Position numbers and translations under genes: made by a program. 64,000 nt of DNA from Corynebacterium pygosceleis (lineage in GTDB: Bacteria > Actinomycetota > Actinomycetes > Mycobacteriales > Mycobacteriaceae). The stretch is taken from the NCBI RefSeq assembly GCF_016595275.2, contig NZ_JAENIQ020000001.1, forward strand, positions 558,001 to 622,000, written 5' to 3'. This document shows positions 9,002 through 18,551 of this stretch, in pieces; position 1 is the stretch's first letter; each line of letters begins with the position of its first letter. The notes beneath the pieces were generated by a model, which saw only the letters and a program-made list of their open reading frames with translations, did not search any database and was not told the DNA's origin.

Positions 9002-9700
9002 ATGAGTGACATGAGCATCGACGCCCTCCTCGACCGCCTCCGTGGCGGACTGGTGGTGTCCTGCCAGGCCTACCCCGGCGAACCACTGCGCCGCGCGGAG
9101 ATCACCGCGGCCATGGCGCAGGCCGTCGTCGAGGGAGGTGCCCGTGCGGTACGGGTCCAGGGGGTCGCGGACATCGCCGCCACCCGGCAGGCCGTCGAGG
9201 TTCCCGTCATCGGGCTGATCAAACACGGACACGACGGCGTGTACATCACCCCGTCCGTGGCGCACGCGCGGGCCTGCGCGCTCGCGGGCGCGGACGTCGT
9301 GGCCATCGACGCCACCCTCCGCGAGCGGGGCAACGGGGAGTCCTTCGCCGACGCCGTCGCCGCGATCCACGCCGAATTCCCGGGTGTCGCCGTCATGGCG
9401 GACTGCGCCTCCGTGCCGGACGCGGTGGCCGCCGCCGAGGCGGGGGCGGACATCATCGGTACGACGCTGGCCGGTTACACACCGGGCTACGAGCACGCCC
9501 GGGAGAAGACCCCGGGGCCCGACCACGACTTCATCGACGAGGTGCTCGCCGCGGTGGACCGGCCCGTCCTCGTGGAGGGCCGCCTGCACCGACCGGAGGA
9601 CGTCGCCGGTGTCCTCGCGCGCGGAGCGTTCGCCGCGTGCGTCGGTACCGCGATCACGCATCCGACGACGATCACCAGCTGGTTCGTTCCGGAGAACTGA
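9002..9700 (+). CDS. nanE: N-acetylmannosamine-6-phosphate 2-epimerase
   Basis: The 232-residue TIM-barrel protein matches NanE: RVQGVADI, then GLIKHGHDGVYITPS, which contains the catalytic lysine region, ADVVAIDAT, MADCAS and IGTTLAGYT in the expected order. It converts ManNAc-6-phosphate to GlcNAc-6-phosphate, which then enters amino sugar metabolism through NagA and NagB, neither of which is in the window. The ATG at 9002 follows AAAGGAGC and lies 17 bases behind nanK. It is the last gene of the operon; two stem-loops follow before glfT1. Confidence 0.85.
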   Translation: MSDMSIDALLDRLRGGLVVSCQAYPGEPLRRAEITAAMAQAVVEGGARAVRVQGVADIAATRQAVEVPVIGLIKHGHDGVYITPSVAHARACALAGADVVAIDATLRERGNGESFADAVAAIHAEFPGVAVMADCASVPDAVAAAEAGADIIGTTLAGYTPGYEHAREKTPGPDHDFIDEVLAAVDRPVLVEGRLHRPEDVAGVLARGAFAACVGTAITHPTTITSWFVPEN

Positions 9701-9707
9701 TTCCCTC

Positions 9708-9768
9708 CCCCGGTCCCTGACCGGGGCCGCCCTCACCCACCACCGGTGCACCCGCCGGCGGTGGGTGA
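9708..9768 (+). terminator. Double stem-loop after nanE, probable operon terminator
   Basis: Two adjacent hairpins lie between nanE and glfT1. The first has perfect arms CCCCGGTC (9708-9715) and GACCGGGG (9719-9726). The second pairs TCACCCACC (9733-9741) plus CCGG with CCGG plus GGTGGGTGA (9760-9768), with one mismatch. Neither has a T-run, which is common in high-GC actinobacteria. Confidence 0.55.
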
Positions 9769-9808
9769 CGTCGTTCTCCGGTCCGTGTCCCTGTGCGACA
9801 ATGGGCCC

Positions 9809-10726
9809 ATGGCTCTCACCACCGCAGACCGCGTCGCAGCGGTCATCGTCACCCACCGCCGCGCCGATCTCCTGCGCGCCTCCCTGGAGGTCGTCGCCAC
9901 CCAGTCGGCACCCGTCGAGTGGATCATCGTGGTGGACAACGGCTGCGAACGGGCCGTGTCGGACGCCGTGTCGGAGATCGCCGGGGAACGGGGCGTCTAC
10001 CTGCCCTCGCACACGAATCTCGGTGGTGCGGGTGGTTTCGCCTACGGTTTCCTCACCGCCCTCGCCCTGGGCGCGGACGCCGTGTGGTGCGCCGACGACG
10101 ACGGCCGGCCCGAGGGACCCGATGTGCTCGCCACCCTGCGGGAGTGCGCGCAGCGGCACGGACTGGACGAGGTCTCACCGGTGGTGTGCAACCTCGACGA
10201 ACCCGAACGGCTCGCGTTCCCGCTCCGGCGGGGACTGGAGTGGCGGCGCAGGCGCAGCGAACTCATCGACCCGGACGACCCGGACGATGATCTGCTGCCC
10301 GGCATCGCCTCACTGTTCAACGGTGCGCTGATCTCCGCCGCGGCGATGGAACGCATCGGCGTGCCGGACCTCCGGTTGTTCATCCGGGGTGACGAGGTGG
10401 AGTACCACCGCAGGCTGACACGCTCCGGGTTGAAGTTCGGTACCTGTCTGCGCTGCGCGTACCTGCACCCGGACGGCTCCGACGAGTTCAAGCCGATCCT
10501 CGGCGGGCGGATGCACACCCAGTACCCGGACAACGAGGGCAAGCGTTTCTTCACGTACCGCAACCGGGGTTACCTGATGAACCAGCCCGGCATGCGTCAC
10601 CTGCTCCCCCAGGAGTACGCCCGCTTCGGCTGGTTCTTCCTGGTCAAGCAACGGGATCCCGCCGGGTTCCGGGACTGGCTGCGCCTGCACCGGATGGGGC
10701 GTCGGGAACGCTTCGAGCGTCCCTGA
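9809..10726 (+). CDS. glfT1: Galactofuranosyltransferase GlfT1
   Basis: The 305-residue GT2 enzyme closely follows mycobacterial GlfT1 (Rv3782) by recall: VIVTHRR at the start, VVDNG, NLGGAGGFAYG, the metal-binding WCADDDG, and the long block LLPGIASLFNGAL through DLRLFIRGDEVE and HPDGSDEFKPIL. It adds the first galactofuranose residues to the GlcNAc-rhamnose-decaprenyl-diphosphate primer of arabinogalactan at the inner face of the membrane. The ATG at 9809 is preferred over an upstream GTG because a GACAAT -10 box lies 6 bases before it (9797-9802), implying a leaderless mRNA independent of the nan operon. Confidence 0.9.
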   Translation: MALTTADRVAAVIVTHRRADLLRASLEVVATQSAPVEWIIVVDNGCERAVSDAVSEIAGERGVYLPSHTNLGGAGGFAYGFLTALALGADAVWCADDDGRPEGPDVLATLRECAQRHGLDEVSPVVCNLDEPERLAFPLRRGLEWRRRRSELIDPDDPDDDLLPGIASLFNGALISAAAMERIGVPDLRLFIRGDEVEYHRRLTRSGLKFGTCLRCAYLHPDGSDEFKPILGGRMHTQYPDNEGKRFFTYRNRGYLMNQPGMRHLLPQEYARFGWFFLVKQRDPAGFRDWLRLHRMGRRERFERP

Positions 10727-10747
10727 ACCCCGGGGGACGTTCGCCGG

Positions 10748-11335
10748 TCAGCGGACCCTGAAGATCACGGTCCGCTGGACGACGAAGTTCACCACCGTCG
10801 CGATGCCCTGCGCGATGACGAAAGCGACCACCAGGGAGAACAGGTCGGGGATGTCGCGCTCGACGAGGAACCCGAACAGGTACTTGTACAGCTGGGTGTT
10901 CAGCACCCAGGTCACCGCGTAGAGCACTGCCACGGCGACGAACCGGGTCCGGGAGGGCGCGGCCTGGAACGTCCAGCGCCGGTTGATGGCGTAGGCGGTG
11001 ATCGTGCCGAAGATGAAGCCGATGTTGCGGGACGCGAACGGGCTCAGTCCGAGGACCATCTGGAACAGCCACGTCAGGCCGATGTCCACGACGGCGGAGA
11101 TGCCGCCGGAGATGATGAACCTGATCCCCTGTGTCTTCACGTCACGGCCGTCGCCGGTCTCGGCGGGGGGCAGTGGACCGGTGTACTCGTCGGCACCGGC
11201 CGCGACCTGCGCCTCCATCTCCTCGGTGGAGACGAAGATGCGGTCATCGGTGTCCCCGTCGCCGGGCGCGGTGGAGGGGGCGGGGTGCCGCGGATCGCGG
11301 GCGTCGGGTGCGGTGTTGTCGTCGTAGTCGGCCAC
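10748..11335 (-). CDS. GtrA-family membrane protein (Rv3789-like)
   Basis: The 195-residue protein has an acidic, proline-rich cytoplasmic N-terminus of about 70 residues and then a GtrA domain with four membrane segments, beginning IRFIISGGISAVVDIG and ending NFVVQRTVIF. In M. tuberculosis the homologue Rv3789 sits just before dprE1 and has been proposed either to flip decaprenyl-phosphoarabinose or to recruit AftA. The position here, between glfT1 and dprE1, supports that relationship. The GTG at 11335 lies 8 bases behind a TAGCAT box (11344-11349). It is convergent with glfT1, with 21 bases between the stops. Confidence 0.75.
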   Translation of the reverse strand: MADYDDNTAPDARDPRHPAPSTAPGDGDTDDRIFVSTEEMEAQVAAGADEYTGPLPPAETGDGRDVKTQGIRFIISGGISAVVDIGLTWLFQMVLGLSPFASRNIGFIFGTITAYAINRRWTFQAAPSRTRFVAVAVLYAVTWVLNTQLYKYLFGFLVERDIPDLFSLVVAFVIAQGIATVVNFVVQRTVIFRVR

Positions 11336-11368
11336 GCCAGGTGATGCTACCCGCTCAGTCGCACCGGG

Positions 11369-12301
11369 TCAGCGGCGCAGCAGATAACGGTACAGGTCGA
11401 GTCTCTCGACGGGCGGGAGGGCCCCGGTGCCGTACCCTCCGACACCGGTGAGTGCGCGGAGGGACTCTGCGCAGAGCCCACGGGCCCGGTCGGCGGTGAG
11501 GACACCCCCCTCGTCATCGACCCACCCGATCTCCGCCATGGTCGCCTCGATGACGTTGTCCCCGAGGTCGGCGTCGACGAGGGAGGACAGGGTGAGCACC
11601 GTGACCAGGAATGCGTCGTGCGCTTCGGGGGTCTCCTCCAGCGGCAGGGTGTCGAGGACGGTACGTGTCCGGTCGTCCAGGTGCACCGGGCGGGCTAGGT
11701 CCAGCGCCTGGAGCAGGGGGATGAAGTCGAAGATGCGGGAACGGTTGATCAGGTCGGATACGGCCTCGTCGACGAGGGCCAGGGTGGAGGTGATCGTCTC
11801 GGTTCCGGTGAGTTCGGCGTTGATGTCGGCAGGGTCGAACTGGGGGCCGGAGCCGTCCGGAGGCAGACTCCCGGAGCCGCCGATGCACAGTGCCCGTGGT
11901 GTTCCCCTGTCCCGCGGGTAGGACTCTATGACCTCGATGAACATCCGCCACAGCCCCCACGTGTAGATGGCGGTGTCCCCGGGGCCGACGAGGACGTCGT
12001 GGACGCACCCGTCAGCCCGGAAGACCCGTGCACCGACGGTGAACGACCAGGGGGAACCGGCCGCGTGGCCGTGGAATCCGAAGCAGGTCGACAGGACACG
12101 GTGGAGTTCCGTGAGCGGCATCGCGTCATTGATCCCGACCTGCCGGTGGATCTCCCGGTCGGCGCACCAGAGGGTCACACGGATGATGAGCGTGCGCGGC
12201 TGCCGGTCGGGGGTCGCGCCGCCCACGGCGTCACGGGCGTCACGGGCGTCGCGGCGGGGCGCGAGCTCAATGACGTTTCCGCGGGCGGTATCGGTGGACA
12301 T
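11369..12301 (-). CDS. pRiA4b ORF-3-like protein
   Basis: The 310-residue protein contains IIRVTLWCADREIHRQV followed by LTELHRVLSTCFGF, a divergent form of the pRiA4b ORF-3 domain, a fold named after a plasmid gene and also found beside some actinobacterial transposases. Its function is not established. The C-terminal half (about residues 160-310) is helical and acidic and I do not recognise it. The ATG at 12301 is chosen because TACGCT (12309-12314, minus strand) stands 7 bases upstream. No transposase or inverted repeats are seen around it, so it reads as a resident gene. Confidence 0.6.
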   Translation of the reverse strand: MSTDTARGNVIELAPRRDARDARDAVGGATPDRQPRTLIIRVTLWCADREIHRQVGINDAMPLTELHRVLSTCFGFHGHAAGSPWSFTVGARVFRADGCVHDVLVGPGDTAIYTWGLWRMFIEVIESYPRDRGTPRALCIGGSGSLPPDGSGPQFDPADINAELTGTETITSTLALVDEAVSDLINRSRIFDFIPLLQALDLARPVHLDDRTRTVLDTLPLEETPEAHDAFLVTVLTLSSLVDADLGDNVIEATMAEIGWVDDEGGVLTADRARGLCAESLRALTGVGGYGTGALPPVERLDLYRYLLRR

Positions 12302-12383
12302 GGCCCCCAGCGTAGCCAGCTGTCGCACGACGTGCCGCCCCACCGGATGCCTCCCTCCGGCGGTGGACCGGTCCCGGGAGCGG

Positions 12384-13049
12384 TCAGTTCAACGGCAGCG
12401 GACGGACGTCCGGGCCGAACGCCTCCCTGAGGTGGGCGCGACTCCTGCGCTGTGATTCGACCGCGAACCACTGTTCGACGAGATCACCCGCGGCCTGTGC
12501 CGTGCACCAGGCGGCGCGGGCGCTCTCCTCACCGTGGAACGCGGCACCGGTGTCGGGGCCGGCGTCGGGGAGGGTGACCGCGGGAAGACGCGGGACTGTG
12601 AGGTGCGGATGTGCCTCATGCGCCTTCTTCGCGGCGGCCCGGATCTCGTCGGCGGCCCGTTCAACCGCCCCGTGGATCGCGGCGAGTGTCGTCGTTCCGG
12701 CACGGCTGTCGGCACCGTCCACGGCGTCCGGGTCGGTGTCGCCGACGGGCAGCACCACCGTGCCGCGCAGGAGCGACTCGAGGACGGTCACGGGGTCGGC
12801 GGATCCGGTTTCCGGCGTCCCCGTGTCCGCCTCCTCCGGATCCGGTTCCGAATCGGGCGCGCCACCGTCGGCGGGGGCCTCCCCGACGATCCAGGCCCCG
12901 CTGTAGCGGCCGGTGGCCGAGTTCGGGTCCGTCTGCACGTGCCAGACCGTGCGGAGGGTCGGGTCCGTGGCGTCGAGGACGGCGATCGTGGGGTGGTGCG
13001 CGGGATCAGCGGTGCCACCGGTGGTCGTGGTGTTCAGCGTGTCGGTCAC
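12384..13049 (-). CDS. Conserved hypothetical protein, coupled to a membrane protein gene
   Basis: The 221-residue product is acidic and alanine- and threonine-rich, with a low-complexity stretch around residues 60-90 full of Glu, Asp and Pro. The rest has one likely amphipathic helical region (AAIHGAVERAADEIRAAAKKA) and no motif I recognise. No signal peptide or membrane segment is visible, so it should be cytoplasmic. Its GTG at 13049 overlaps the stop of the upstream membrane protein gene (GTGA), which argues for translational coupling and a shared role. Function unknown. Confidence 0.55.
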   Translation of the reverse strand: MTDTLNTTTTGGTADPAHHPTIAVLDATDPTLRTVWHVQTDPNSATGRYSGAWIVGEAPADGGAPDSEPDPEEADTGTPETGSADPVTVLESLLRGTVVLPVGDTDPDAVDGADSRAGTTTLAAIHGAVERAADEIRAAAKKAHEAHPHLTVPRLPAVTLPDAGPDTGAAFHGEESARAAWCTAQAAGDLVEQWFAVESQRRSRAHLREAFGPDVRPLPLN

Positions 13050-13513
13050 CGCTTCATTGTCCCATCCGGTGATTCCGTGGTGTTCTCCAGTGCGCGGACC
13101 CCGAGCAGGACCGGCACGGTGCACACTCCGAGCACCGTGTGGGGCCGGGTGACGCCCCGGGAGCGGAGCCATCCGACGAGCCCGCGTCTGATGCGGGCGT
13201 CCGCGTAGAAGCTCGTGCAGAGGAGAGCGAGTCCGATGACGAGCACCGTCGGGTTGACCGGGCGGCGGGTGTCGTCCCGCGTTTCGACGGGTGTGCCCCC
13301 ACCGCCGTCGGGTTCCTTATCCGGGGCGGCGGACGTGGTGTCGGTGAGCGCTGCGGTGGTTGCCGCGGCCGCGACGAGGACCACGACATCGACTCCCCAG
13401 CGGATCAGTCGGTGGGGGATGTGGTCGGGCATAGCGGTGAGGACGCCACCCGCGACGGCGAGTGGCAGATCGCCGAGGATCCCGGACCCCGGTTCCGTGC
13501 GTGGTGCTGCCAT
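13046..13513 (-). CDS. Small membrane protein of unknown function
   Basis: The 155-residue protein has about three predicted hydrophobic segments: near WGVDVVVLVAAAATTAAL, near PTVLVIGLALLCTSF and near LGVCTVPVLLGVRAL, separated by a glycine/proline/aspartate-rich loop. The start at ATG 13513 rests on a TAGGCT box 7 bases upstream (13521-13526, minus strand), again a leaderless pattern; a longer frame begins at 13594 but would run past this promoter. It is co-transcribed with the coupled downstream gene and is divergent from the short gene at 13578. Confidence 0.55.
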   Translation of the reverse strand: MAAPRTEPGSGILGDLPLAVAGGVLTAMPDHIPHRLIRWGVDVVVLVAAAATTAALTDTTSAAPDKEPDGGGGTPVETRDDTRRPVNPTVLVIGLALLCTSFYADARIRRGLVGWLRSRGVTRPHTVLGVCTVPVLLGVRALENTTESPDGTMKR

Positions 13514-13577
13514 GCCCCGCAGCCTACCGGGGTGGTCGCGGTATGGGCGGGGGCCCGCGTTGGCTAGACTCGGGCGC

Positions 13578-13817
13578 ATGTTCGGACTGTTCAAGGGCCA
13601 GAAGCACGACTCCGGGGAAGAACCCGGACATATCGCCGCGGAGCGTACCCAGCTGCCGTTGAATCAGCACATGACGATGCTCATGGCGCAGGAACTCCCG
13701 CTGCTCGACAGTGTCGACAGGGTGCGGGTCTACGAGATTCTGCGGGAGTACGACGGCCCGGAGATCACCTCCCAGGAGGAGCTGCCCACGGAGATCCGTC
13801 AGATGATGGACCTGTAA
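13578..13817 (+). CDS. Short conserved hypothetical protein
   Basis: The 79-residue soluble protein begins MFGLFKGQK and ends with a compact helical region (MLMAQELPLLDSVDRVRVYEI, then EEELPTEIRQMMD-like acidic sequence). I do not recognise the family. It has codon use like its neighbours and a strong start signal, TAGACT at 13565-13570 seven bases before the ATG, so it is very likely a real gene. It lies just upstream of dprE1, separated by about 200 bases, and is divergent from the membrane protein gene. Confidence 0.55.
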   Translation: MFGLFKGQKHDSGEEPGHIAAERTQLPLNQHMTMLMAQELPLLDSVDRVRVYEILREYDGPEITSQEELPTEIRQMMDL

Positions 13818-14018
13818 CTCCCGGTTCCGCCCGCGACGCCGGTTCTTTTCACCCCGTCACGGGCCGTGGCCGGTTCCCGTCGTCCCTCCGTGGTGTCCCG
13901 CGGAGGCGCCCGCCGCATGTGGGATTGTGGGAAATCACACGCTGATTTCTTCCTGTAAAAGCGCCCGATCGGGTCCGATTGATCCCCATCGGGCCGGTTC
14001 TGGGGGTAGCGTGGACAA

Positions 14019-15488
14019 GTGATGACGAGCGATAAGGGCGAGTCCAGCACCGTTGCTTCGAGCGGTGCCTCCGGGGCCCTGAACACAGAAGCCAAGAAAC
14101 TGACCGGCTGGGGTCGTACGGCCCCCACGACCGCCGAGGTTCTTTCCACGGAAGACCTCGACACGATCGTCAAGGCAGTGCAGCTGGTCGCCGAACAGAA
14201 CGAGAGCAAGCCCGCCCACCTGCGGCGCGGCGTGATCGCCCGTGGCATGGGCCGGTCCTACGGTGACCCGGCGCAGAACGCCGGCGGTCTGGTCATCGAC
14301 ATGACACCGCTGAACCGCATCCACTCCATTGATTCGGCGTCAGCCGTCGTGGACGTCGACGGCGGCGTCACCCTCGACCAGCTGATGAAGGCCGCGCTGC
14401 CCTACGGCCTGTGGGTACCCGTTCTCCCGGGCACCCGCCAGGTCACCATCGGCGGTGCCATCGGCCCGGACATCCACGGCAAGAACCACCACTCGGCCGG
14501 GTCCTTCGGCGACCACGTCGTCTCGATGGAGCTGCTCGTGGCCGACGGCCGGATCCTCCACCTGGAGCCCGAGGGCTCCGCCGACGATCCGGACGGTTCC
14601 CTGTTCTGGGCGACGGTCGGCGGCATGGGCCTGACCGGCATCATCGTCCGCGCCCGGATCAGGATGACCCGTACCGAGACCGCGTACTTCATCGCCGACG
14701 GCGACATGACCCACAGTCTCGACGAGACGATCGAGTTCCACTCGGACGGCTCGGAGAAGAACTACACCTACTCCTCCGCCTGGTTCGACGCGATCTCCGG
14801 CCCGCCGAAGCTCGGCCGCGCGGCGATCTCCCGGGGTTCCCTGGCGACGCTGGCGCAGCTCGAGGAGCTGGCCCCGAAGCTGGCGAAGGATCCGCTGAAG
14901 TTCAACGCCCCGCAGCTGGTGACGGTGCCGGACATCTTCCCGTCGTTCACGATGAACAAGCTGTCCATGATCGCCGTGGGTGAGCTGTGGTGGTTGAAGT
15001 CGGGCACCTACCGCAACCAGGTGCAGAACCTGACGCAGTTCTACCAGCCGCTCGACCTGATCGGTGAGTGGAACCGCGGCTACGGCCCCAAGGGTTTCCT
15101 CCAGTACCAGTTCGTCGTGCCGCGTGAGGCCGTCGAACCGTTCAAGGACATCATCCGGGACATCCAGGCCTCGGGACACTACTCCGCACTGAACGTGTTC
15201 AAGCTGTTCGGTGAGGGCAACCGGGCCCCGCTGTCCTACCCGATGCCGGGCTGGAACGTGTGCGTGGACTTCCCCGTCAAGCCGGGTCTGGGCCAGTTCC
15301 TCGACGAACTGGACCGCCGCGTGATGGAGTTCGGTGGCCGGCTCTACCTGGCCAAGGAGTCGCGGACCTCGGCGGAGAACTTCCACAGTATGTACCCGCA
15401 GATGCAGTCCTGGCTGGACACCCGCAACGCCATCGACCCCAACGGGGTCTTCGCGTCGGACCTGTCCCGCCGCCTCGAACTGCACTAG
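14019..15488 (+). CDS. dprE1: Decaprenylphosphoryl-beta-D-ribose 2'-oxidase DprE1
   Basis: The 489-residue flavoenzyme oxidises decaprenyl-phosphoribose to the 2'-keto form, the first half of the epimerisation that makes decaprenyl-phosphoarabinose, the only arabinose donor for arabinogalactan. It has the FAD-binding region [13 protein letters not shown], then [20 protein letters not shown], and near the C-terminus GWNVCVDFP. The cysteine of that motif (residue 415 from the GTG) corresponds to Cys387 of M. tuberculosis DprE1, the residue attacked by benzothiazinones. The GTG at 14019 lies 6 bases behind TAGCGT (14007-14012); an ATG directly follows at 14022. It heads dprE1-dprE2-aftA-emb. Confidence 0.93.
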   Translation: MMTSDKGESSTVASSGASGALNTEAKKLTGWGRTAPTTAEVLSTEDLDTIVKAVQLVAEQNESKPAHLRRGVIARGMGRSYGDPAQNAGGLVIDMTPLNRIHSIDSASAVVDVDGGVTLDQLMKAALPYGLWVPVLPGTRQVTIGGAIGPDIHGKNHHSAGSFGDHVVSMELLVADGRILHLEPEGSADDPDGSLFWATVGGMGLTGIIVRARIRMTRTETAYFIADGDMTHSLDETIEFHSDGSEKNYTYSSAWFDAISGPPKLGRAAISRGSLATLAQLEELAPKLAKDPLKFNAPQLVTVPDIFPSFTMNKLSMIAVGELWWLKSGTYRNQVQNLTQFYQPLDLIGEWNRGYGPKGFLQYQFVVPREAVEPFKDIIRDIQASGHYSALNVFKLFGEGNRAPLSYPMPGWNVCVDFPVKPGLGQFLDELDRRVMEFGGRLYLAKESRTSAENFHSMYPQMQSWLDTRNAIDPNGVFASDLSRRLELH

Positions 15489-15530
15489 ACCGATCAGCCA
15501 CACGAGAACGACCAGGAAGTAGAACACGAC

Positions 15531-16292
15531 ATGCTCAATGCTGTGGGCAAGGCCCAGAACATCCTGCTGCTCGGCGGCACCTCGGAGATCGGCGTCGCCA
15601 TCGCCTCCGAGTTCCTCGCCGCAGGCCCGGCCGCGGTCACCCTCGCCGCACGGGAGAACTCCCCGCACCTCGAGGAGGCGAAGGCACAGCTCGAGCGCGC
15701 CGGAGCCAGCGACATCCGCGTCATCGACTTCGACGCCACAGACTTCGACAGCCACCCGGCCGTGATCGAGGAGGCGTTCTCCGAAGGTGACGTCGATGTC
15801 GCGATTGTCGCGTTCGGCACTCTCGGTGACAACGAGGAACTGTGGCGCGATCAGGCCAAGGCCGTCGCCGCCGCCCAGGTCAACTACACCGGGGCGGTGT
15901 CCGTGGGTGTCCTGCTCGGCCGACGTTTCGAGGCTCAGGGCCACGGCACGATCGTGGCACTGAGCTCCGTCGCGGGCATGAAGGTGCGCCGCTCCAACTT
16001 CGTCTACGGTTCCACCAAGGCCGGGTTCGACGGCTTCTACAGCCAGCTCGGCGAGGCCCTGCGCGGCTCCGGGGCCAACGTCCTCGTGGTCCGCCCGGGC
16101 CAGGTGCGGACCAGGATGAGCGCGGACGTGGAGGAGGCCCCGCTGACGGTCGACCGGTCACAGGTCGCCGAGGCGGTCGTCTCCGCGGTCGGAGAGGGCA
16201 GGGACACCGTCTGGGTCCACCCGCTGTTCCGGTACGTGATGATGGTGTTCAACCTCATCCCCCGGCCGATCTTCCGCAGGCTCCCCTTCTGA
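15531..16292 (+). CDS. dprE2: Decaprenylphosphoryl-2-keto-ribose reductase DprE2
   Basis: The 253-residue short-chain dehydrogenase reduces the DprE1 product to decaprenyl-phosphoarabinose. It has the Rossmann motif [11 protein letters not shown] near residue 15, SSVAG with the catalytic serine, and the YGSTK catalytic pair. The C-terminal hydrophobic tail ([19 protein letters not shown]) is characteristic of DprE2 and probably associates with the membrane. The gene follows dprE1 after 42 bases with a ribosome site CAGGAAGTAG, so the two are one operon, and the two proteins are known to work as a pair. Confidence 0.92.
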   Translation: MLNAVGKAQNILLLGGTSEIGVAIASEFLAAGPAAVTLAARENSPHLEEAKAQLERAGASDIRVIDFDATDFDSHPAVIEEAFSEGDVDVAIVAFGTLGDNEELWRDQAKAVAAAQVNYTGAVSVGVLLGRRFEAQGHGTIVALSSVAGMKVRRSNFVYGSTKAGFDGFYSQLGEALRGSGANVLVVRPGQVRTRMSADVEEAPLTVDRSQVAEAVVSAVGEGRDTVWVHPLFRYVMMVFNLIPRPIFRRLPF

Positions 16293-16361
16293 GTGATGTG
16301 ACACGCCCCGCACCGGGTCCGTGACCTGCGTGTCCGGACCGGGTGTGGGAGACTTGAACAC

Positions 16362-18551
16362 ATGACACACGCGACGGATGGCTTCACTGCCGCACCCGCC
16401 CGAACGACACGCAGCAGGGTTTTCTTCGGACCGACCGCACCCGCGGGCGGCGCGGACTTCACCTCGGACGCCCTCGGCGGCCGGGGGACCGTCCTCGCGA
16501 TCGCGGCGGCCGGTGTCGGTGGCGGGGCACTCACCCTGGTCGCCTGGTTCATCCTGAAACTGACCAGCCTGCCCGCGTTCGGTGGATCCCTCGTGTCCAG
16601 GGCACTGTCCACGGCAGGTACCGTCGCGGTGCTGCTCCTCGTCATCAGTCTCACGTTCCTGTGGCTGCGCGACGAACACCACGACCGCAGGCGACGGGAC
16701 ACGGAGACCGACGCCGTCAGGGTCTTCGCCCGTGGCCCCGGTACCGCGGTCGGGGCGGGGACGGACACCACCGTCACCGACGGGGACGCGGACGGGCCCG
16801 ATCCGTCCACGGCTCCCCCGGCATCCGGGTTCCCGGACAGTGAGAGGGTGGTCCCCTCCCGCCCCGGGTGGCGGGTGTGGCTGACCTACGTGGTCTGTTA
16901 CCTCTCACCGGCGGCACTCGTCGTCACCACACTGGCGCTGCCCCTGTCGGCGACACGTCTGTACCTCGACGGCATCACCGTCGACCAGGGTTTCCGCACC
17001 CAGTTCCTCACCCGGCTGACCGACTCACCGGCGCTGAGTGACATGAACTACATAGACATGCCCTCCTACTACCCCGGAGGGTGGTTCTGGTTCGGCGGTC
17101 GCTTCGCCAATCTGCTCGGGTTGGACGGGTGGGCGGCGTTCCAGCCGTGGGCCCTGGTCTCCCTCGCCGCCGCCGCGTCGATGGTGGTGCCCACCTGGCA
17201 GCGGCTCAGCGGGTCACTGACCGTCGCCACCGGGGTCGGCCTGACGAGCATCTGCCTCGTTCTCGTGATCTCCCCGGAGGAGCCCTACGCCGCGATCGTC
17301 GCCCTCGGTGCCCCCGCCGCCACCGTGCTCACACGCCGCGCCCTCGACGGCAGTCGCCTCGCGATGCTGGGGCTGATCATCTACCTCGGTGCCTCCGCAT
17401 CGATCTACACCCTCTACACGGGGGTCATCGCCCTGTCCGTGGTCACCGTGGCCGGGGTCTTCGCGGCAGCCGTCGACCGGTCCTGGCTGCCCCTGCTGCG
17501 GATGGTGCTGGTCGGGGTGTGCTCGATGGCGATCGCCTCGGTGGTCTGGGGTCCGTATCTTCTCGCCGTCGCCAGCGGGGAGCCGCATTCCGGTGCGACG
17601 GCGATGCACTACCTGCCGTATTCCGGCACCCAGATCCCGATGCCGATGTTCTCCTTCTCGGCCGTCGGGATACTCTGCCTCCTCGGCATGATCTTCCTCG
17701 TCGTCCGCGCCGTCGACCGGGACGTCCGCGCGATGGGCATCGCCCTGGTCGTGTTCTACGGGTGGATCGTCGCCTCGATGATCGCGACGCTCGCCGGGAA
17801 CACCCTGCTGGGGTTCCGGATGGACGCCGTCGTCACCCTCCAGCTGGCGACGGCGGGTGTGTTCGCGATCGCGGAGATGCGGCTCCTGGGCCCGGACGCA
17901 CTCTATCCCCACCAGATTTCCGCACGAACGGGACGCACCGTCACGCTCGTCATGGTCACGTTGCTGCTCATCGCAGGTGTGGCCTACGCGCAGACGATTC
18001 CGCAGCGCAACCACAACGCCATCGACCTCGCCTACACCGACACCGACGGCGACGGGGTCCGCGCCGATCTCTATCCGCCCGACGCGGGTGCCTGGTACGG
18101 GGAGATCGATGAACTGATCCGGGGCAGGGGCCACATTCCCCGGGACACGGTCGTGCTCACCGATGAACACAACTTCATGTCCTACCACCCGTACCGGGGT
18201 TTCCAGGCCTTCACCAGCCACTACGCCAATCCGCTGGGTGAGTTCGATCTGCGCAACAAGGAGATCGAGCACTGGGCGACATCATCGTGGAATGTTCTCG
18301 ACGAACCGGCGAGGTTCGTGGCCGCGCTCGACGGGGGCGACGTGAGACCCCCGGACGTTCTGATCCTGCGGGGTGACGCCGGGGACACGGAACAGGGGTG
18401 GAAGTACGACATCGCGGAGGACATCTACCCGAACAACCCGAACGTCCGTTTCCGTGGAGTCTGGTTCAACCCGGCGTCGTTCACCGGTGACGGTTCCCCC
18501 TGGGACGTCGAGCAGGTCGGCCCCTTCGTGGTGGTGATCCGCAGCCGATGA
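16362..18551 (+). CDS. aftA: Arabinofuranosyltransferase AftA
   Basis: The 729-residue polytopic GT-C enzyme (GT85) transfers the first arabinofuranose from decaprenyl-phosphoarabinose onto the galactan. A long, low-complexity N-terminal cytoplasmic region is followed by a membrane segment and the periplasmic loop SDMNYIDMPSYYPGGWFWFG, diagnostic of AftA, then many membrane segments and a soluble C-terminal domain from about residue 560. The ATG at 16362 is preceded at 7 bases by GAGACT, a weak -10. Its stop overlaps the emb ATG by four bases (ATGA at 18548). Confidence 0.9.
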   Translation: MTHATDGFTAAPARTTRSRVFFGPTAPAGGADFTSDALGGRGTVLAIAAAGVGGGALTLVAWFILKLTSLPAFGGSLVSRALSTAGTVAVLLLVISLTFLWLRDEHHDRRRRDTETDAVRVFARGPGTAVGAGTDTTVTDGDADGPDPSTAPPASGFPDSERVVPSRPGWRVWLTYVVCYLSPAALVVTTLALPLSATRLYLDGITVDQGFRTQFLTRLTDSPALSDMNYIDMPSYYPGGWFWFGGRFANLLGLDGWAAFQPWALVSLAAAASMVVPTWQRLSGSLTVATGVGLTSICLVLVISPEEPYAAIVALGAPAATVLTRRALDGSRLAMLGLIIYLGASASIYTLYTGVIALSVVTVAGVFAAAVDRSWLPLLRMVLVGVCSMAIASVVWGPYLLAVASGEPHSGATAMHYLPYSGTQIPMPMFSFSAVGILCLLGMIFLVVRAVDRDVRAMGIALVVFYGWIVASMIATLAGNTLLGFRMDAVVTLQLATAGVFAIAEMRLLGPDALYPHQISARTGRTVTLVMVTLLLIAGVAYAQTIPQRNHNAIDLAYTDTDGDGVRADLYPPDAGAWYGEIDELIRGRGHIPRDTVVLTDEHNFMSYHPYRGFQAFTSHYANPLGEFDLRNKEIEHWATSSWNVLDEPARFVAALDGGDVRPPDVLILRGDAGDTEQGWKYDIAEDIYPNNPNVRFRGVWFNPASFTGDGSPWDVEQVGPFVVVIRSR

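Noticed and set aside
14340..15944. Minus-strand open frame of about 530 codons opposite dprE1 and dprE2
   Set aside because: Antisense artefact of codon bias; both plus-strand genes are firmly identified.
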